Assembly (NCBI GenBank): GCA_964247055.1
Contig: OZ176052.1
Coordinates: 3,224,001 to 3,288,000 of the forward strand
Direction of reading: 5' to 3'
DNA length: 64,000 nucleotides
Source: Paragordius varius
Lineage: Eukaryota; Nematomorpha
Part shown: positions 25,101-39,617 of the stretch, piece after piece
Position numbering within the stretch: the first letter of the stretch is position 1
Layout of the letters: each line of letters starts with the position of its first letter
Position numbers and translations under genes: made by a program
Notes under the pieces: model-generated
The model's input: the letters and a program-made list of their open reading frames with translations, nothing else
Told to the model about the DNA's origin: nothing
The model's database searches: none

Positions 25101-27387
25101 TTATTTGAAACCATATTATTTAATTTTTTTTATGTTATATTTATTATTTTAGAGCGGTCATGCCCTTATATTTCAATTACTGCCTATCCTTGTGCTAATT
25201 TTCATTTCTTTTTTCAGCAATTTTTTAACGCCTTCACCAACATTCAAATTTGAGGAGGAGGGGTATTGCTATTTATTTTTTGTGATTAATTTGCTTCATT
25301 TTTAAATAAATTTTGCGTTTTTTACTTTTTTTTTGAATTGTTAGTAGGGTTGTGCATTTGACTGCTTTTTCAAAAAAGTCCGGTCAGACCAAAGGGTCAT
25401 GACCACTTTTTACTTAAGAAAATATCATGCGATATTTAATTGTGAATAAAATGCTCGAACGACACTGGCGTTTCACTAATATTGTGTTTTTTCTTAAATA
25501 TTATTTAATAGTTTCAATCAAATTTAATCAAGAAATTTTGTTTTCAAATAAATATTGCCACATGTTTGTGGCTTTCTAAATCTTCAAATACATAGCTTTT
25601 AATACTGGATATTTCAAAAAAAAATTTACCTAGTTTGTTTTACACTTTCTTTCATCAATGAATTAATATCCAATTATAAAATGTTTTTTTTCTTTTTATT
25701 AGTTCACATATATGTAATAATTGCATATTTTCAAAGTGCTTAATTGTTGTGTTTTTCGAAATAACTGGATATGCTTAAATGCTAATGTTATAAGGATGCC
25801 TAACAATTTTTAATATATTGTCAAATAATATTTTATTTTAACTGTTTTAAAATATTAAAATACAATAAAATCCTATTAGCTCTTTTCCAAAAAATTAAGC
25901 AATTTTTCAAAAAACAGCTGTTTTTTAAATGACCATGGTCAAAAAATGAATAGTCATTGACCTGATCATGACTTGGTCAGCACAACCCTAATTGTTAGAT
26001 ATATAAACAATCGGGATATTAGAATTTTTCATTTTCTTTTAAATGACTATAAAATGAAACTTTAAAGTTAATAAACCATTATTTTTTTAATAAATGATTT
26101 CGTTATTTCTATAACTTTTATAATTACAATTGTTACCAATTCCCTTTCTATTCATTATGGCCCAACCCACAATAATATGTATCATAAAAAAATCAAGGCT
26201 TATCAATATAAGTTTCCTTATGAAAAATAATATTAGTTTTTTATTTTTATGTTTTGTCTTTATAATATTAATTTTTATTGTAATTTTTATGTAGCTCATA
26301 TAACATTTTGCGTGAAACTGCCGACCTAAGGGTCAAATACTATGTCAGACACGATTTCGATCAAAAATATCCCGATAAACGCAAAATAGAGCGTGAAATT
26401 GAACGGAAATATTACATTAAATTGAGGGATGAATGTTCGGCTGAAATCTCACAAAGTAATATTGTTATATTTTATTTCATAAATATATTTACTATAAAAA
26501 TATTATTTGATGATATGATTTTATTTTTTATACACTCAGTATATTAAGTTCTTGTTTTTATAATATTAAAATTGAATACTATCAATGATATCTATTATTA
26601 TTTTTTGGGGTATTTTATATACCAGAGCGATTTGAAATTTGGAAATGGTAAAAGTATTTTAGCTATTAACTCGAATTTAAAAATATACTGCCTTTTGAGT
26701 CTTTTAGGCCCATTATACAAAAAATTGATTTATAAATATGTAAAAAATTCCTCATCTCAAACTTTTTTACCGCCATTTTTTCCTATATTTTTTTAAAATC
26801 GCTATTGCTACAGGGAAATAAATGTCTATTATGGTTAGAAAATGAATTAGTTAACTTAAAAAAAGCTTTCAGGCTACATTGTACCAGCAAAAACTCATAT
26901 ATTTTGATTTTAATATCAGCTACTCGTTCCAATCTTCAAACTCAAAAATCACAAAATTGTAAAAATTTAATTTTTTTTTATAAATGAGAACAATGTTTGA
27001 TAATTATAACTAAAATAGTTCCAATAAATTTATTTACGAGATTGAGCTCTGGGATAGAAAACTACCCCAAAAGGTAAACTAAGAGAAAAAAAAGTCAAAA
27101 GTAATAAAACGTTAAATCAATTATTAACATAATAATATATTGCAATTATATGTTTGAAATTCCAATCCCCATTCTTAACACCTTTGATTTACATCAATTT
27201 TATATATTTTTTTGTCATTACTTACTTAGAATCTTACTATATTCGACAAGCCGAGTTTTATGGTAACCGACATTTGTTGGAAAAAGCGCAAAAGATGGCA
27301 ACTCCCATATGTGATTACTATTATGCTTTGGAAGAGAAAATTAAAATGTTGAATAAAAAATTTTCACCTTACAATGATTATCTCTGA
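22148..27387 (+). CDS. DNAJB12: DNAJB12/DNAJB14-like ER-membrane J-protein
   Basis: DNAJB12 and DNAJB14 are tail-region membrane Hsp40s that recruit cytosolic Hsc70 to the ER surface for membrane-protein quality control. Nine exons (22148-22280, 22307-22466, 22495-22640, 23168-23308, 23673-23732, 23980-24095, 25153-25262, 26295-26455, 27230-27387) give exactly 395 codons. The N-terminus [19 protein letters not shown] and AEKLFP match the family opening. The J domain starts at CKDYYEILG, has the catalytic HPD in LQFHPDKN and ends near [13 protein letters not shown] linker with [11 protein letters not shown] follows, then a single membrane helix ([18 protein letters not shown]), then the C-terminal DUF1977-like region ([32 protein letters not shown]). 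Introns 1 and 2 are only 26 and 28 nt, while later introns exceed 1 kb and contain MITE copies. Confidence 0.9.
24315..24555. mobile_element. Decayed hAT-type fragment related to 55089-55375
   Basis: The stretch beginning CAGATGTTTCCAACCC and passing through GGCTTCGCGGGCCGCATTC matches the start of the intact element at 55089. The right end is too diverged to define. Similar GCGGGCCGC-bearing fragments lie near 29240 and at 40905-41170. Confidence 0.5.
24745..24972. mobile_element. MITE family B copy (TTCACCCT repeat)
   Basis: Inverted ends read about ATTTACCCTTGAACAATT on the left and TTCAAGGGTGAATGTGAATT on the right, with ATTTTAGGGTGAA inside the right end. The same design recurs at about 10137-10372 and 4917-5172. 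It lies in intron 6 of the DNAJB12-like gene. The exact ends are uncertain. Confidence 0.7.
25345..25990. mobile_element. Non-autonomous hAT-type element with exact 8-bp target duplication
   Basis: Terminal inverted repeats TAGGGTTGTGC at the left and GCACAACCCTA at the right are flanked by the direct repeat ATTGTTAG at 25337-25344 and 25991-25998. An 8-bp duplication with short A/G-rich ends is the hAT signature. The interior near the ends has palindromic GACCATG/CATGGTC-type words, and there is no coding frame. It sits in intron 7 of the DNAJB12-like gene. The intact duplication suggests a fairly recent insertion. Confidence 0.9.
26045..26283. mobile_element. Decayed mariner-like MITE (family A)
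   Basis: The right end, TTTTTATGTTTTGTCTTTAT followed by ATTTTTATTGTA, clearly matches the terminal inverted repeat of the intact copies at 3897, 30024 and 60884. The left end is badly diverged, so the start is a guess. It ends about 12 bp before the acceptor of exon 8 of the DNAJB12-like gene. Confidence 0.45.
26627..27087. mobile_element. Solo arm of the 20205-22025 foldback family
   Basis: The sequence starting GAGCGATTTGAAATTTGGAA and ending near CCCAAAAGGTAAACTAAGA follows the left arm of the element at 20205-20715 in the same order (GCCATTTTTTCC, ACAGGGAAATAAAT, TGATTTTAATATCAGCT, CGAGATTGAGCTCTG). No opposing arm is present. It fills part of intron 8 of the DNAJB12-like gene. Confidence 0.7.
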
Positions 27388-30023
27388 TATCAAAAATTTG
27401 TTTTTTTAATGATGTTAATTCTTTTTGTGCACTCAAGTCAATATTAAATTATTTTGCACTTGAATATGCACACAAGAGCGCTCGTATGTATGTATGTATG
27501 GTAAGTTTTGTTTTTAATCAGTCATGATTATATTTATTTATATTAATTACTGCATATGTAAATATATTATCTATGCTAAAAAATGTTAGAAAATATATTT
27601 ATACGCGCCCAATAAATTATTTTATATAATATCTACCAAAATTATACTCGAGTAATAAAGTTTTAATTTTAAGAATCCTAATATGTGGATATTATTTTTA
27701 ACTTCGCTTAGGTTTTCGGCCTATTCATTGGGTTTTTTTCGGTTTTTTAAATTGAATTAATAGTCAATTATATATTGTTTGGTGCACAAAGTTTAAGTAA
27801 TTTGGTGGATTACTAGTGAGTTATTAATGCTTATTTTTCAAGGAAAGCATTTATATAAATTATAAAGATTTTCTTGTAATCGGATGAGACCTGATTATTT
27901 TTTTGGCGAATAAAATACATTTTAAGTTTTTAAAATGACTATATACCATGGTTGTAAATTTGTTGAATGTCATGATATTTTGCAATCAAAATACAGTTTT
28001 ATATCATCAACCGGAAATCTGCATATCTTATTAATAAACGACTCCGTTCTTACAGGTTTTTTTGGATGCATTTTAATTTTAAAAAATCCGCTAAAAGTGA
28101 AAGTTAATGTACCTTATAAATAATTGGGTGTGCATTTTTTTATTGATATTATTTTTTAAAATAACTCGCTAGTTGAGTTTTCTGTCAAAGAATTGTGTCT
28201 TTTAAGTTGGGACGAATTTATAAATGAAAAAATTACGGTATCCAACTTTTTCCCATAAAACTAACGCGTAGAATTCATTATTTGATCGGCTCGCTGGGGT
28301 CTGGTTTTGAACCTAAAATTGTCGGCTTGGTTTAAGGCGGTTTTGTATATGGCGGGACTTTCTAATAATTTTTACTTTTCCGAATCATCCTAATCCCAAT
28401 ATTGCAGCATTAAACATGTTTTATAGGATTAAATATATATATATATATATATATATTAATTTGTAATTTTTCATAAAGAAAAGGTGAAGAAAATTTAAAA
28501 AAATTAGAAGTATACAATTTTTTCTAGTCTACTCTACTTTATTTTATGGGCGTTATATTTCATGGTCCATGTTTGGGTCCATTATTTTAAAAAACTGTAA
28601 AATCAAAAATTATATAGTTTTTTACATATATCGGCCATGTTATGTAGATTATGATTAGAAATTACCAAATTTGTTTGGTGAAAATGATTTGATATTAGAA
28701 TCTAAATCAGAAGATGCAAGAGGTATTTTCACTTATTTTGATTCTTAATTTAATGTTTTCTGAATAATTTTATGGAGAAGAAGCAGCTAAATTAAAGGAA
28801 AAAATTGTGTTCGGGGCGTTTTAAGGATGTGATCCATTTCGCTTATGTGAATGAGCCATGGCGGACAACTCAAGTCATATATCCTCTTTTTGAGTTATAT
28901 GATCTGATATTTTCTTGATCTACAAAAAAGGTAACTTAAAATTTTCCAATCTCAACTTTTGAGCCATAAGCCATTTATTTAAGTTACTTGATCCGGCTCA
29001 TATACTTAGTTCTGGCATGGAACTATATGTGTTTAGTTGGAAGCTTAAGAAAAAGTATATTTTGACCGGTTGAGTAAACTACTGCTTAACTTCTTCAGAC
29101 AATCGAGCAATGCCCTCATGTTTAACGCAATTGGATATTATTCCAGATATTTTTAAAACAGTGTAATTTTTCGAATCACCATTTCTAGATTTATATTTTG
29201 AAAATCTAGAGCGCCATTTCCAGTGCAAAAAATTCGGCGGGCCGCGTTGAAAAAAATATAGCAAAACGTCCACAAATATCCTATTATATTTCAATCATGG
29301 TATTTTAAAAAAATTTACAACCACTATGTATCTGCTAATTATTTAATTTTTGGATAATCCGCTTGCAAAAATTGAAAAAATGTATTCAAATTTATGCTTA
29401 CGTTATTACACAATTAAATCTCTTACAAGGAGAAAAATAAATTTAATTATCTTTACGGTTCTTGTCTATAAAATTTTTGGATGAATGATAATTTTTACCT
29501 GAAGAACTCTTACCACTTATTTTTAGTGATCAAGAAGTTAATCACAAAAAAATTTAAATTAAGTTACATATCTTACGGTTCTTGCCTAATATAATTTATT
29601 TGAATGGTTATTTTTGCCTTAAGAAACTCATAACACTTTACGAAATCCTGATTAAATTCAACAGCTTAAAATTAATAACCCTTGGATAAATAATTAATGT
29701 TAATTATTATATAGATATAATTTTTAATCAATTAAAAAAATACAAAATGATATAAAAGTTATAATATCACTAAAATATTTGGTTACAATATAAAATGTTG
29801 TATATTTAATTTTTTCAATTTTTTAAATACGATAATTATACATATTAAGTTGCTATCCCTCAAAAATTTAAAAAGAAGAAGTTTTGATAAATAAATTTCC
29901 TTCTTTACAGGAACGGTTTTTACCCTGAATAAAATTGATGTACATAAAACAATTAAATTAAACGTATTTAGACCCGCAGACAAATCTAATATAATTTGGT
30001 AGATGAAAGTCAACAACTATATA
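27388..30023. other. Intergenic downstream of the DNAJB12-like gene; no gene seen
   Basis: AT-rich sequence with no frame that I would defend. A short open frame at 27935-28123 has no recognisable motif. A GCGGGCCGCGTTG word near 29240 marks a hAT-type scrap, and an (AT)n run lies at 28433-28456. Confidence 0.55.
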
Positions 30024-30303
30024 CAGTAAAAACGGAAATTATACGGACAAAATGAAAAAAAATTATTTTAAAAGACAACCATACTTTTTCAAACCTTACT
30101 TTATCCTATAAAAAACATTTACTTATAAAAAAAACATAATATATGATTGCGTTACCAATTTACATTTCTAATACTTGTAGTTGACAACAATGAGTTAGTT
30201 ATATTTTAAAAAATCAGGATTAAAAAAGTATGGGTTGCTTTATAGAACAAAATATTTGTCTTTATATTTTCACGTTTTGTCCGTATACTTTCAATTTTTA
30301 CTG
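30024..30303. mobile_element. Mariner-like MITE, family A, copy 2
   Basis: It opens TA then CAGTAAAAACGGAAATTATA and closes TTCAATTTTTACTG then TA, with CGTTTTGTCCGTATA in the right repeat and ACAACCATACTTTTTCAAACC ends facing the centre. Both the CAGT/ACTG tips and the TA duplication are intact, making it the best preserved of the three copies. It lies in the gene-poor interval between the DNAJB12-like and tubulin genes. Confidence 0.9.
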
Positions 30304-30305
30304 TA

Positions 30306-33300
30306 ATTATAACAAATATTATTTTAATTAATTAAAATATCAATGATTGACGCTCTTATATATATACAACTGCATTTTAAACAGAGCGTTTCTGTAATAT
30401 TAAAAATTTTAAATTTATATTTTGTTTCTTATATCTTACTAAAACTTCTTTACAGTTGTTCCAAACATTAATAATAACTGTAAAAAAAAAGTAAATTGTA
30501 CTCTATTTATATTATGTAAAAAAAGTTTGTTTTACTTCGGTGTGAATATTTTTTTGTATTTATATCTTTGCAACATAACCAACTAATGCTATTGATTTTT
30601 ATTAAATCCTTATTTCATTTATCTATCAAATTAACGCGCGGGGAGAATTATTTTCGAAAAAATGTATTGATTGGGAATTCGATATAGAAAAAACTTTTAT
30701 AATTAGCATGTAGGTTGGTTATCTAGATTATATAAATTTATATACATAAAATTTTGTATGAAGCTGTAAAACAATTATTCAGGCTTAACCGATATAAAGG
30801 AAACATTATAAAGTTTTAGTATAATTTCATATTATTTGATATTTTCCGTCAATTTCTATTTCGGGTAAGAATTGAAACCATTAGTTGGTATTAAATTTAA
30901 AAATATTTTTTATATGAAGTTTTAATTAAGACAAAGACAAATTTCGGCATGAATATATCATTGAAAAATACAAAATATTATAAAAGTTTTTATGATAAAC
31001 GAAAACCGATTATTATTTCATCATAAAAAACGATAATCATGTTAAAATTAGACCATTAAAATTTATATTCCCAAGACATATTATGGACAAGCTACTTTTG
31101 TAAATGGAATGGTTTGTCAAAAAACTGTAAATACATAAGATAAGAGATGGGTTGATTAACTCTAAATAAAAATTAATTTATTATAAAAATTTTGTGGCAA
31201 TATACAATTTACCGTTAAATATGAGTGATTTAAGGGATAAATTGTTTCTATTAATTATTATCACAAAATATTGTAAAATATTCATCTAAAAGCCTTTGCG
31301 ATTTGAGTAAAAAACGCGTATTCCTAAAGTAAACTAAAGCGCTTTTTTATATACAAATGTTTTTTTTACCCATTATTCTTTTTGTACTTTTCCTATACTA
31401 CACAGTACCATTATGGTATGTAATTTATTTTGTCTACAACATAAATAAAACCGTAAAGTTAATGTTATAATATGGAGCAAAAATGTTTAATTGTAGCTTA
31501 GAGATTGTTCTACATAATATATTACTGTAAAGTAGCCAGTACATTTTTGCACATGCAGAGTAGACGCTAAATTGTTCACAGTGTTAATGCTAGAAAATTA
31601 ACAACAAAAGTCCACAAAACAAAGCGAAATTACAAAGATGAATATAAAAATGTCTAAAAATGAAAATATAATTCATATACAAGTTATATATATGTGTGTG
31701 TTATCTATAGGACTGACCAGACTAGACAGAGGCCTCTGTTATCGATTATTTCTGATCGTAATAAAATCCCTGCTAAATATATTTCCATTACTGTACGCGT
31801 CTTCAATATGTAAAACCAGGATCCTTGTTCTACACCATATCCAATTATTAATGTGACACAATAAAGTTCTGAGCTAAAAAGCACCAAAACAAGACAAAAC
31901 GCAGAGGGGATTGAGAAAATATAAATATAGCTTTAAGTTAAAAAATTATCGACATTACTATGGGGAACAAAAGGTCAATCTTCTATCTAAACTAAATTCT
32001 AAAATTAGAAAATCCTGAGACAAGTAAAATAATATGTTTTAAAGATATTAAAAACACATGAATAACGGGCACAATTTTTATTAAATGTTATTTATTTTTA
32101 TGATCAGGAATCAAGATATAGGGATTTCATTTGGAACAAAAGGATAAAAAGTCATGTAATATAGATAACAAATACACTTTGTTGTTTTATTCGACAATAT
32201 TGTATTATTACCTGAAATTTACCAATCGAATATATTTACCTTACTTTCCAGCATATATACATATACTTTTGTAACACAAGATTACATGAATAAAAATGTA
32301 CAATTTTTATAAAACCTAATGGTTTATCGAACAAAACTACCATACCATACATTCTCTCTATTTTACAAATGCAAACAAACGTTCCCATACAATGCTTTTG
32401 TCTTCTTTACTCCTGTGTAACAAAATCAACGAAAAAAGACATAAAAAGCCACAGAGATTTGTTTTTTTAATAAAAAAATAGGTAATTAAACTTACATGCA
32501 TAGTTTCTTATTAAAAATGTATTGTATAATTTTGTCTCGTTTGCGACCAGCTTAAGTTGTAACCTCAAAATTAATTGTGATTCGGAAAATAAGGCATACA
32601 ATTATTAAATATATATATACATCTTTATGTAATCCAATCATATATATATATATACATATATGAAACACAGGTATATTAAAAATATTTATTAATTTGGTAT
32701 GTATACATACATAGGTAATATTAAAAAATGAATATAAACAGACAGAGTATAAAACGTAGTTTCGTTAAGAAATACATGCGTGTGATGATATGATATGTCA
32801 AATACAAAATCACAAAAAAAAACATTTTAAAAATGCATCGATATATGTTTCTCAAATAATGAAAACACTTTTGGTTGACAAAAAAGCACAGGTACGCTAG
32901 AAAAGCATTTTAAGGTGAAATGGCAGTATGTAGAGCTAAAACTTAAAATTAACCAATGTATTAAATGTGAAAAAACTAAGGGCCGTAATTTAATTTAAAA
33001 TGATATAATGGATAGGAAAAATGAGTGTGGTTATAATGAGTTTGTTCCATTTACAGGCTATCACATAAAATTTGTAAAGAATTGATTACTTTTTATCGAT
33101 GTTTCGGTTTCGTTCGAGCAAACAAACAATGATACATTTTTGAGTCATGTTGGAGATTATAGGAAGAAGTTTAAATTGAGATTGTGTATAAATCACGGTA
33201 GTAGCGATAAATTAGCTGTAATTATCAATCGTGGATTGTTATTGAAAAGTTATTGATACATGAGAGAGATAAATTACGTAACCAAAAAATAAATAAAATA

Positions 33301-33425
33301 TATATTAAGTATGTAAGATAAGTGTGTGTCTCTATGTACGGATGATGTATGTATGCAAGCTTAAAATAAAATTAAAAAAAGACCTAAAAACAGAGTAAGT
33401 AGTGTAGTTTAACATAATGAGTGGT
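30306..33425. other. Intergenic, includes probable 3' end of the tubulin gene
   Basis: There is no coding frame beyond short chance ones (for example 31638-31856 and its antisense at 31705-31887). The part adjoining the alpha-tubulin stop should hold its 3' UTR, since the gene reads leftward from 33426. A candidate polyadenylation signal is not unique because AATAAA and TTTATT words are frequent here. Confidence 0.5.
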
Positions 33426-35065
<1,640 letters not shown>

Positions 35066-35439
35066 TGTTTCTGAATGTGTTTTTTCTTAAAAAATATTGG
35101 ATAGCAACGGAAGTGGCGCAAATTATTATGGCAATAAAATAATTTGAAATATGGCAGTTAGATTGGTAAATTGAATCAATTTATAATTTAAATTATAAAA
35201 TAAAAATTTTGTATAATAAAAAAGTTCATCTAAATTAAATAAAGAATAATATGTAAAGTTTTTTTTACCTCCAAATATAGTTTTTTGATATATATAAATT
35301 TTAATGCTATTAGTTTTTGGCGCAAATCCCTTTTATGGTATTTGATTCATATTATAAATTTAAAATTGCGCGATTTACATTGTATAAAAATCGGGGGTGT
35401 AAAAATATCTTTATGATTAATTTGTTCTGATAGATAACA

Positions 35440-38400
35440 CTGCTTCATCGAAGGGCCTGAATATATATATATTCTAGAAAAAATATAGATTATCATGGTG
35501 ATTTTGGTTTTGGCCTCTACAAGTAATTTAAAAAAAGTTTGTAATAGTGGTTTATATAAGAAATTAAAAAAATTGCGCTTTAAAGAAATTGTTCAAGCTA
35601 AATGCATTATTCCAAAAAATATCACTAAAGCATATCATTTACATAAAAAGTAAAACAATTTTTTTTAGATGTGGGCAATAAAAGTCCTATTTTTTCCCTC
35701 TTTAAAACGGGCTAGTTCTCTCAAAAAACGCGAAATTCCCCGAATTGCGGAATATATATTTAAAATATATGCATTTGACATCTATAAAAATTTTTTAAAA
35801 AGTTTGATTACACAAAAATAATTACCTGTTGAAACACATATATTTTATGAGGAAAATGTGCAGGAGTGCTTTTGGTTTTGGCTGTTAAGAATATATAGGT
35901 AAGTTATTTACACTTTTGTGGTAAGCGTCCATATCAGAATATGGAATTTGTGCACATCTTTTTATATATGTTTTTGGTAAAAGCTAGTGGCTTCATTCTA
36001 AAAAATATCACTAAAATATGTTATAAACTACATATGAAAAGTAATCAATATTTCAAAAAAAAATATTTAGTGTAGGCTCCGAAAGTCGATTATAGTGCTC
36101 TTCGAAAATGGGCTCGTCCTTTTGTAATGAACGTAAATAATGTGCCCGATAAATTTTGAATATATACTATATTTTCATATCAACCAAAAATAAATTTAGT
36201 GCATACTTTTTCAAAGATAATTTTTAGCAAATTTTATTGAGCGTATTTCATACTATTGTGAGTCATGATGGAAACTGTTTAATACGTTTTATATCATAAA
36301 AACACTTTTCTATATGATTCAATAAACATTTCAATAATCTCAGAATTTAATTTATTTTCGTTCGTCTTCAAATTTATGTAAAATAAAAATTGTGGGTGGG
36401 GTGCTAAAAAAATTTTTTTGACTTGGTTTGTAAGTACAAGTCATAGCTTGCTTTTATGTGATAAAAAAATTTAATATTAGAAGACTTAAGTAAAAAAAAA
36501 CTTGATTCGGAAGTGATAAAAAATCATATAACCAGTTAAACTTATAGATTTGCAAGCGTGGTGTAGGGCACACTTGACATATTTTATATGAAAATTATTT
36601 TGGAAACTATTTATGGATGTAATTTAGGCTTTATATATAATTAAAATTTCTATTAATATTATAAATTGTTTATTTGATAAATTATGGCTAATTAACCTAT
36701 TCAAATTGGGTGGATACAAAAGAGGATAAATTTAAAAAAATTATGCAAATATTTAACATATAAAAATATGCTAAATATATCAATTCCCTGAACACGCAAA
36801 TAAATTTGATTTTCGAAAATTTCTTAAAATTTATAGTTAAATAATCTTGTAAATTTTCAAATCTTCGTTTAATACTTCGATTCAAATTGGGGTACCTAAA
36901 TACCGCAGGCTAAATTTTAATTAATATTTTTATAAAACTCTTGAAGGAAACGGTCCCAATTTAATTTATGCTTCGATTTTAATAAAAATTATATATATGC
37001 CAAAATATCTTAATAAAATTTTGTTTTGAAAAAAACTTCCATGTGAAACTACTTCGACGCCATTTTTATTTTACAAAATATTTGCAAAATATCGTCTTCA
37101 TTTAAATTTAAGGGTAAAATTAAAGCTAATTTTTTATTTAAATTACATCTAACATTGATAGAGATAGAAAAAGCGGCTTATTTCGTATTATTTTTTAATT
37201 TTACCATTTGACACATGTCACGTTGACGAAATTTTTACCTTTCGGTTTTAGCTTGAAATGAGTATTATCAAGTATTTTTGAATAAATTTTTTTATATATT
37301 TCGGTTTATTAATGTTATATAAGTGCAGAATTTTGCCATGGTTTCGAATCCTTCCATACTTTTTAAAGTATTTAATTTAAAACAGGCCTGGGGTATCCTA
37401 CTACCCCATTTTGAATTCAAGGACAAAAATGAGTGTATCGTATCCAAGTGTTAATAAACGCTCAAGGTTACTTCACTATTAAATAATGTAAAGAATTTAA
37501 TTCATCATAAATTTATTTCGAATGTAAAGTTGATAACCAATTAAAAATTATAATATGTTATATTGTATTAATCCCATTATGTTTGCAAATGAACTCCTAA
37601 CAAAATGAGTAGTGTGGTAAAATAATAGAGAGTGTTTTAAGGGCGAATGGTTTCATCACCTTAAAAATTTTACCGGTCCCAATATTTAGAAAAATCTATA
37701 ATATTAAATAAGATACGTGCCAGTGATTTTGAAAAACTTTAATAAATGCATATATTAATTGTTTATCTTTTTGTGCCTTATTTCATAAATTTTGACTGAA
37801 AATAATCGAAATAATTTCCATAAAATTCGAATCGGTGGCTAAAAAATGTTACATTCATAAATAAAAGACTTGACAAGCGTTTTTTTATCACCGATCTTCA
37901 AGTGTACACTTGCTGGCTCAAGTAAACATGCTCAACTTACCACGCTTGACTTACAAGTCAGGTGCGACTTTCTTTAACCCCGCCCCACATGTATGCGTTA
38001 TCTTAAAAAATATGCAAAACAAACCATTTTCATTTTATATAAATGGTAGATGTTATTAATATAAACAATTCTTAAATTTTAGGGTTAAAATAAAAAACAC
38101 GATATTTTGCGAAATTGTTTAAAATAAAAATGGCAGAGAAATATTTTGTTATGGAGTTTTAAAGAATTTTTAAATATATTGGCTTTAATTTTTATTATGA
38201 TAGAAGCATAAATTTACTCGAATCCTTCCTTTTTAAAATAATGTCTCAGGACACTATTTCTTATTTAAATCGATGAGTTAAAAGTCTTTCGTCTCACATT
38301 TATATTAATTAGAAACTGTGTTTTATGAAAATTTAACCAAATTTAAAAGCAAACGATTCATTAAATTACAATCTCAGGTGATCGATGTCCAATATTGAAT

Positions 38401-38835
38401 TATATAAAAAAGTTTTTATATATCTTAACAGTTTTACCGTTTTAACCTGTGCGTCAACCATAAAACTCGCTTCACCCAAATTTTGGTATTATTAGACAAA
38501 ATATCCATTTTTTCGGTAAATATTTTTGATCTATCATGCGCTCGGTATTTTTAGATTGGGCGAATTAATTTTAGACTTCGAAGTTCTCATCTAAAAATTA
38601 TATTTTAATAAATATAATGTTTTATTAGTTATGTTTTTTGGAACTTCACCAACAAATTTCGTTTTAAATGTGCGCAAATTTTGCCATTTTCTGATATGGA
38701 GAAGTTAAAAGTGTATAACACTTCTTAAATCACTCGTAACGGCCAAAAACAAGCACCATTATATCCCTGATCTTCTATCATAATATATATTTTCATTAGG
38801 ATATTTTTTCTGACATCCTGTATACCTATAGAGAG
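35440..38835. mobile_element. Nest of interleaved foldback elements
   Basis: Two left-type arms of the 50653-51770 family lie at about 35480-35830 and 35890-36390 (ATCACTAAAATATG, GGTAAAAGCTAG, AACGCGAAATTCCC, GTCATGATGGAAACTG), and a right-type arm at about 38400-38830 (GTGCGCAAATTTTGCC, TCTGATATGGA). Inside lie a second inverted pair (about 36390-36560 against 37860-37990, with TGGGTGGGGTG and CCCCGCCCCAC tips) and a third (about 36950-37190 against 38000-38240, with GCCATTTTTATTTTA). The second and third pairs interlock rather than nest, which suggests inversion or several insertions. No coding frame was seen. Confidence 0.6.
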
Positions 38836-39617
38836 AATTAAATTTATATGGTGAAAAACCGAATCATTTCTAATATACGTCGCAACTATACACAGACATT
38901 AAAATTAAAAATTAATGTTTATGGCTAAAAATTCAACAAATGATGTTGGAACTATAAAGCTCGAGACCTTTCGCATAAATATTTTGCTTTTAAAAACCAG
39001 ATTTTTCATTTAATATGAATCAGAACAGATGTCAACTGAAAATTCCATTTTGCAAAAGCTACTTTGGTATACATTACCATGTTAACAGTAGTTTATTTTG
39101 AGAGTTTTTTTTATTTAATATTCACTCCAGAGACGACATTGTTACATTACTTAAATTGTAATTATAATTAAAAATGTTTTTTTATATACAATGTATAGAG
39201 ATGAACTTGGTAATTTTTTTAAATTGATATAGATAACAATTATTAATTAATAATTATTATGCAATAAATCTCTTTGTGACTTAAATGCAATTACTTGCTT
39301 ATTCATTTCCAATTTTATATATTGGTTTTTCTTTTCTTAAAAAAAAGAAGATGGATGCATATTTTAAAATAGGTAAATTTTGGCATTCTATATTGAAAAG
39401 CTATATTATTACATACAGTGTGCTATACTATTCCCTATAGTAATTTGATTTGTACAAATAGTATACAGATGCTATAAAAAATGACAATATATATATATAT
39501 ATTGATATTAATTACTTTTAAATATAAATATATATATACATTATATTTTTCATCACACCCAAAGAGACATATTTATAGAATTGCACTCAACGATTTTTAA
39601 CAATTTAAAATAAAATT
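38836..39617. other. Upstream region of class C GPCR A
   Basis: AT-rich, with no coding frame. It should contain the promoter and 5' UTR of the receptor starting at 39618. No specific element can be called. Confidence 0.4.

Noticed and set aside
27935-28123. Small plus-strand open frame, 62 codons
   Set aside because: No motif, no splice partners and no compositional difference from surrounding non-coding DNA.
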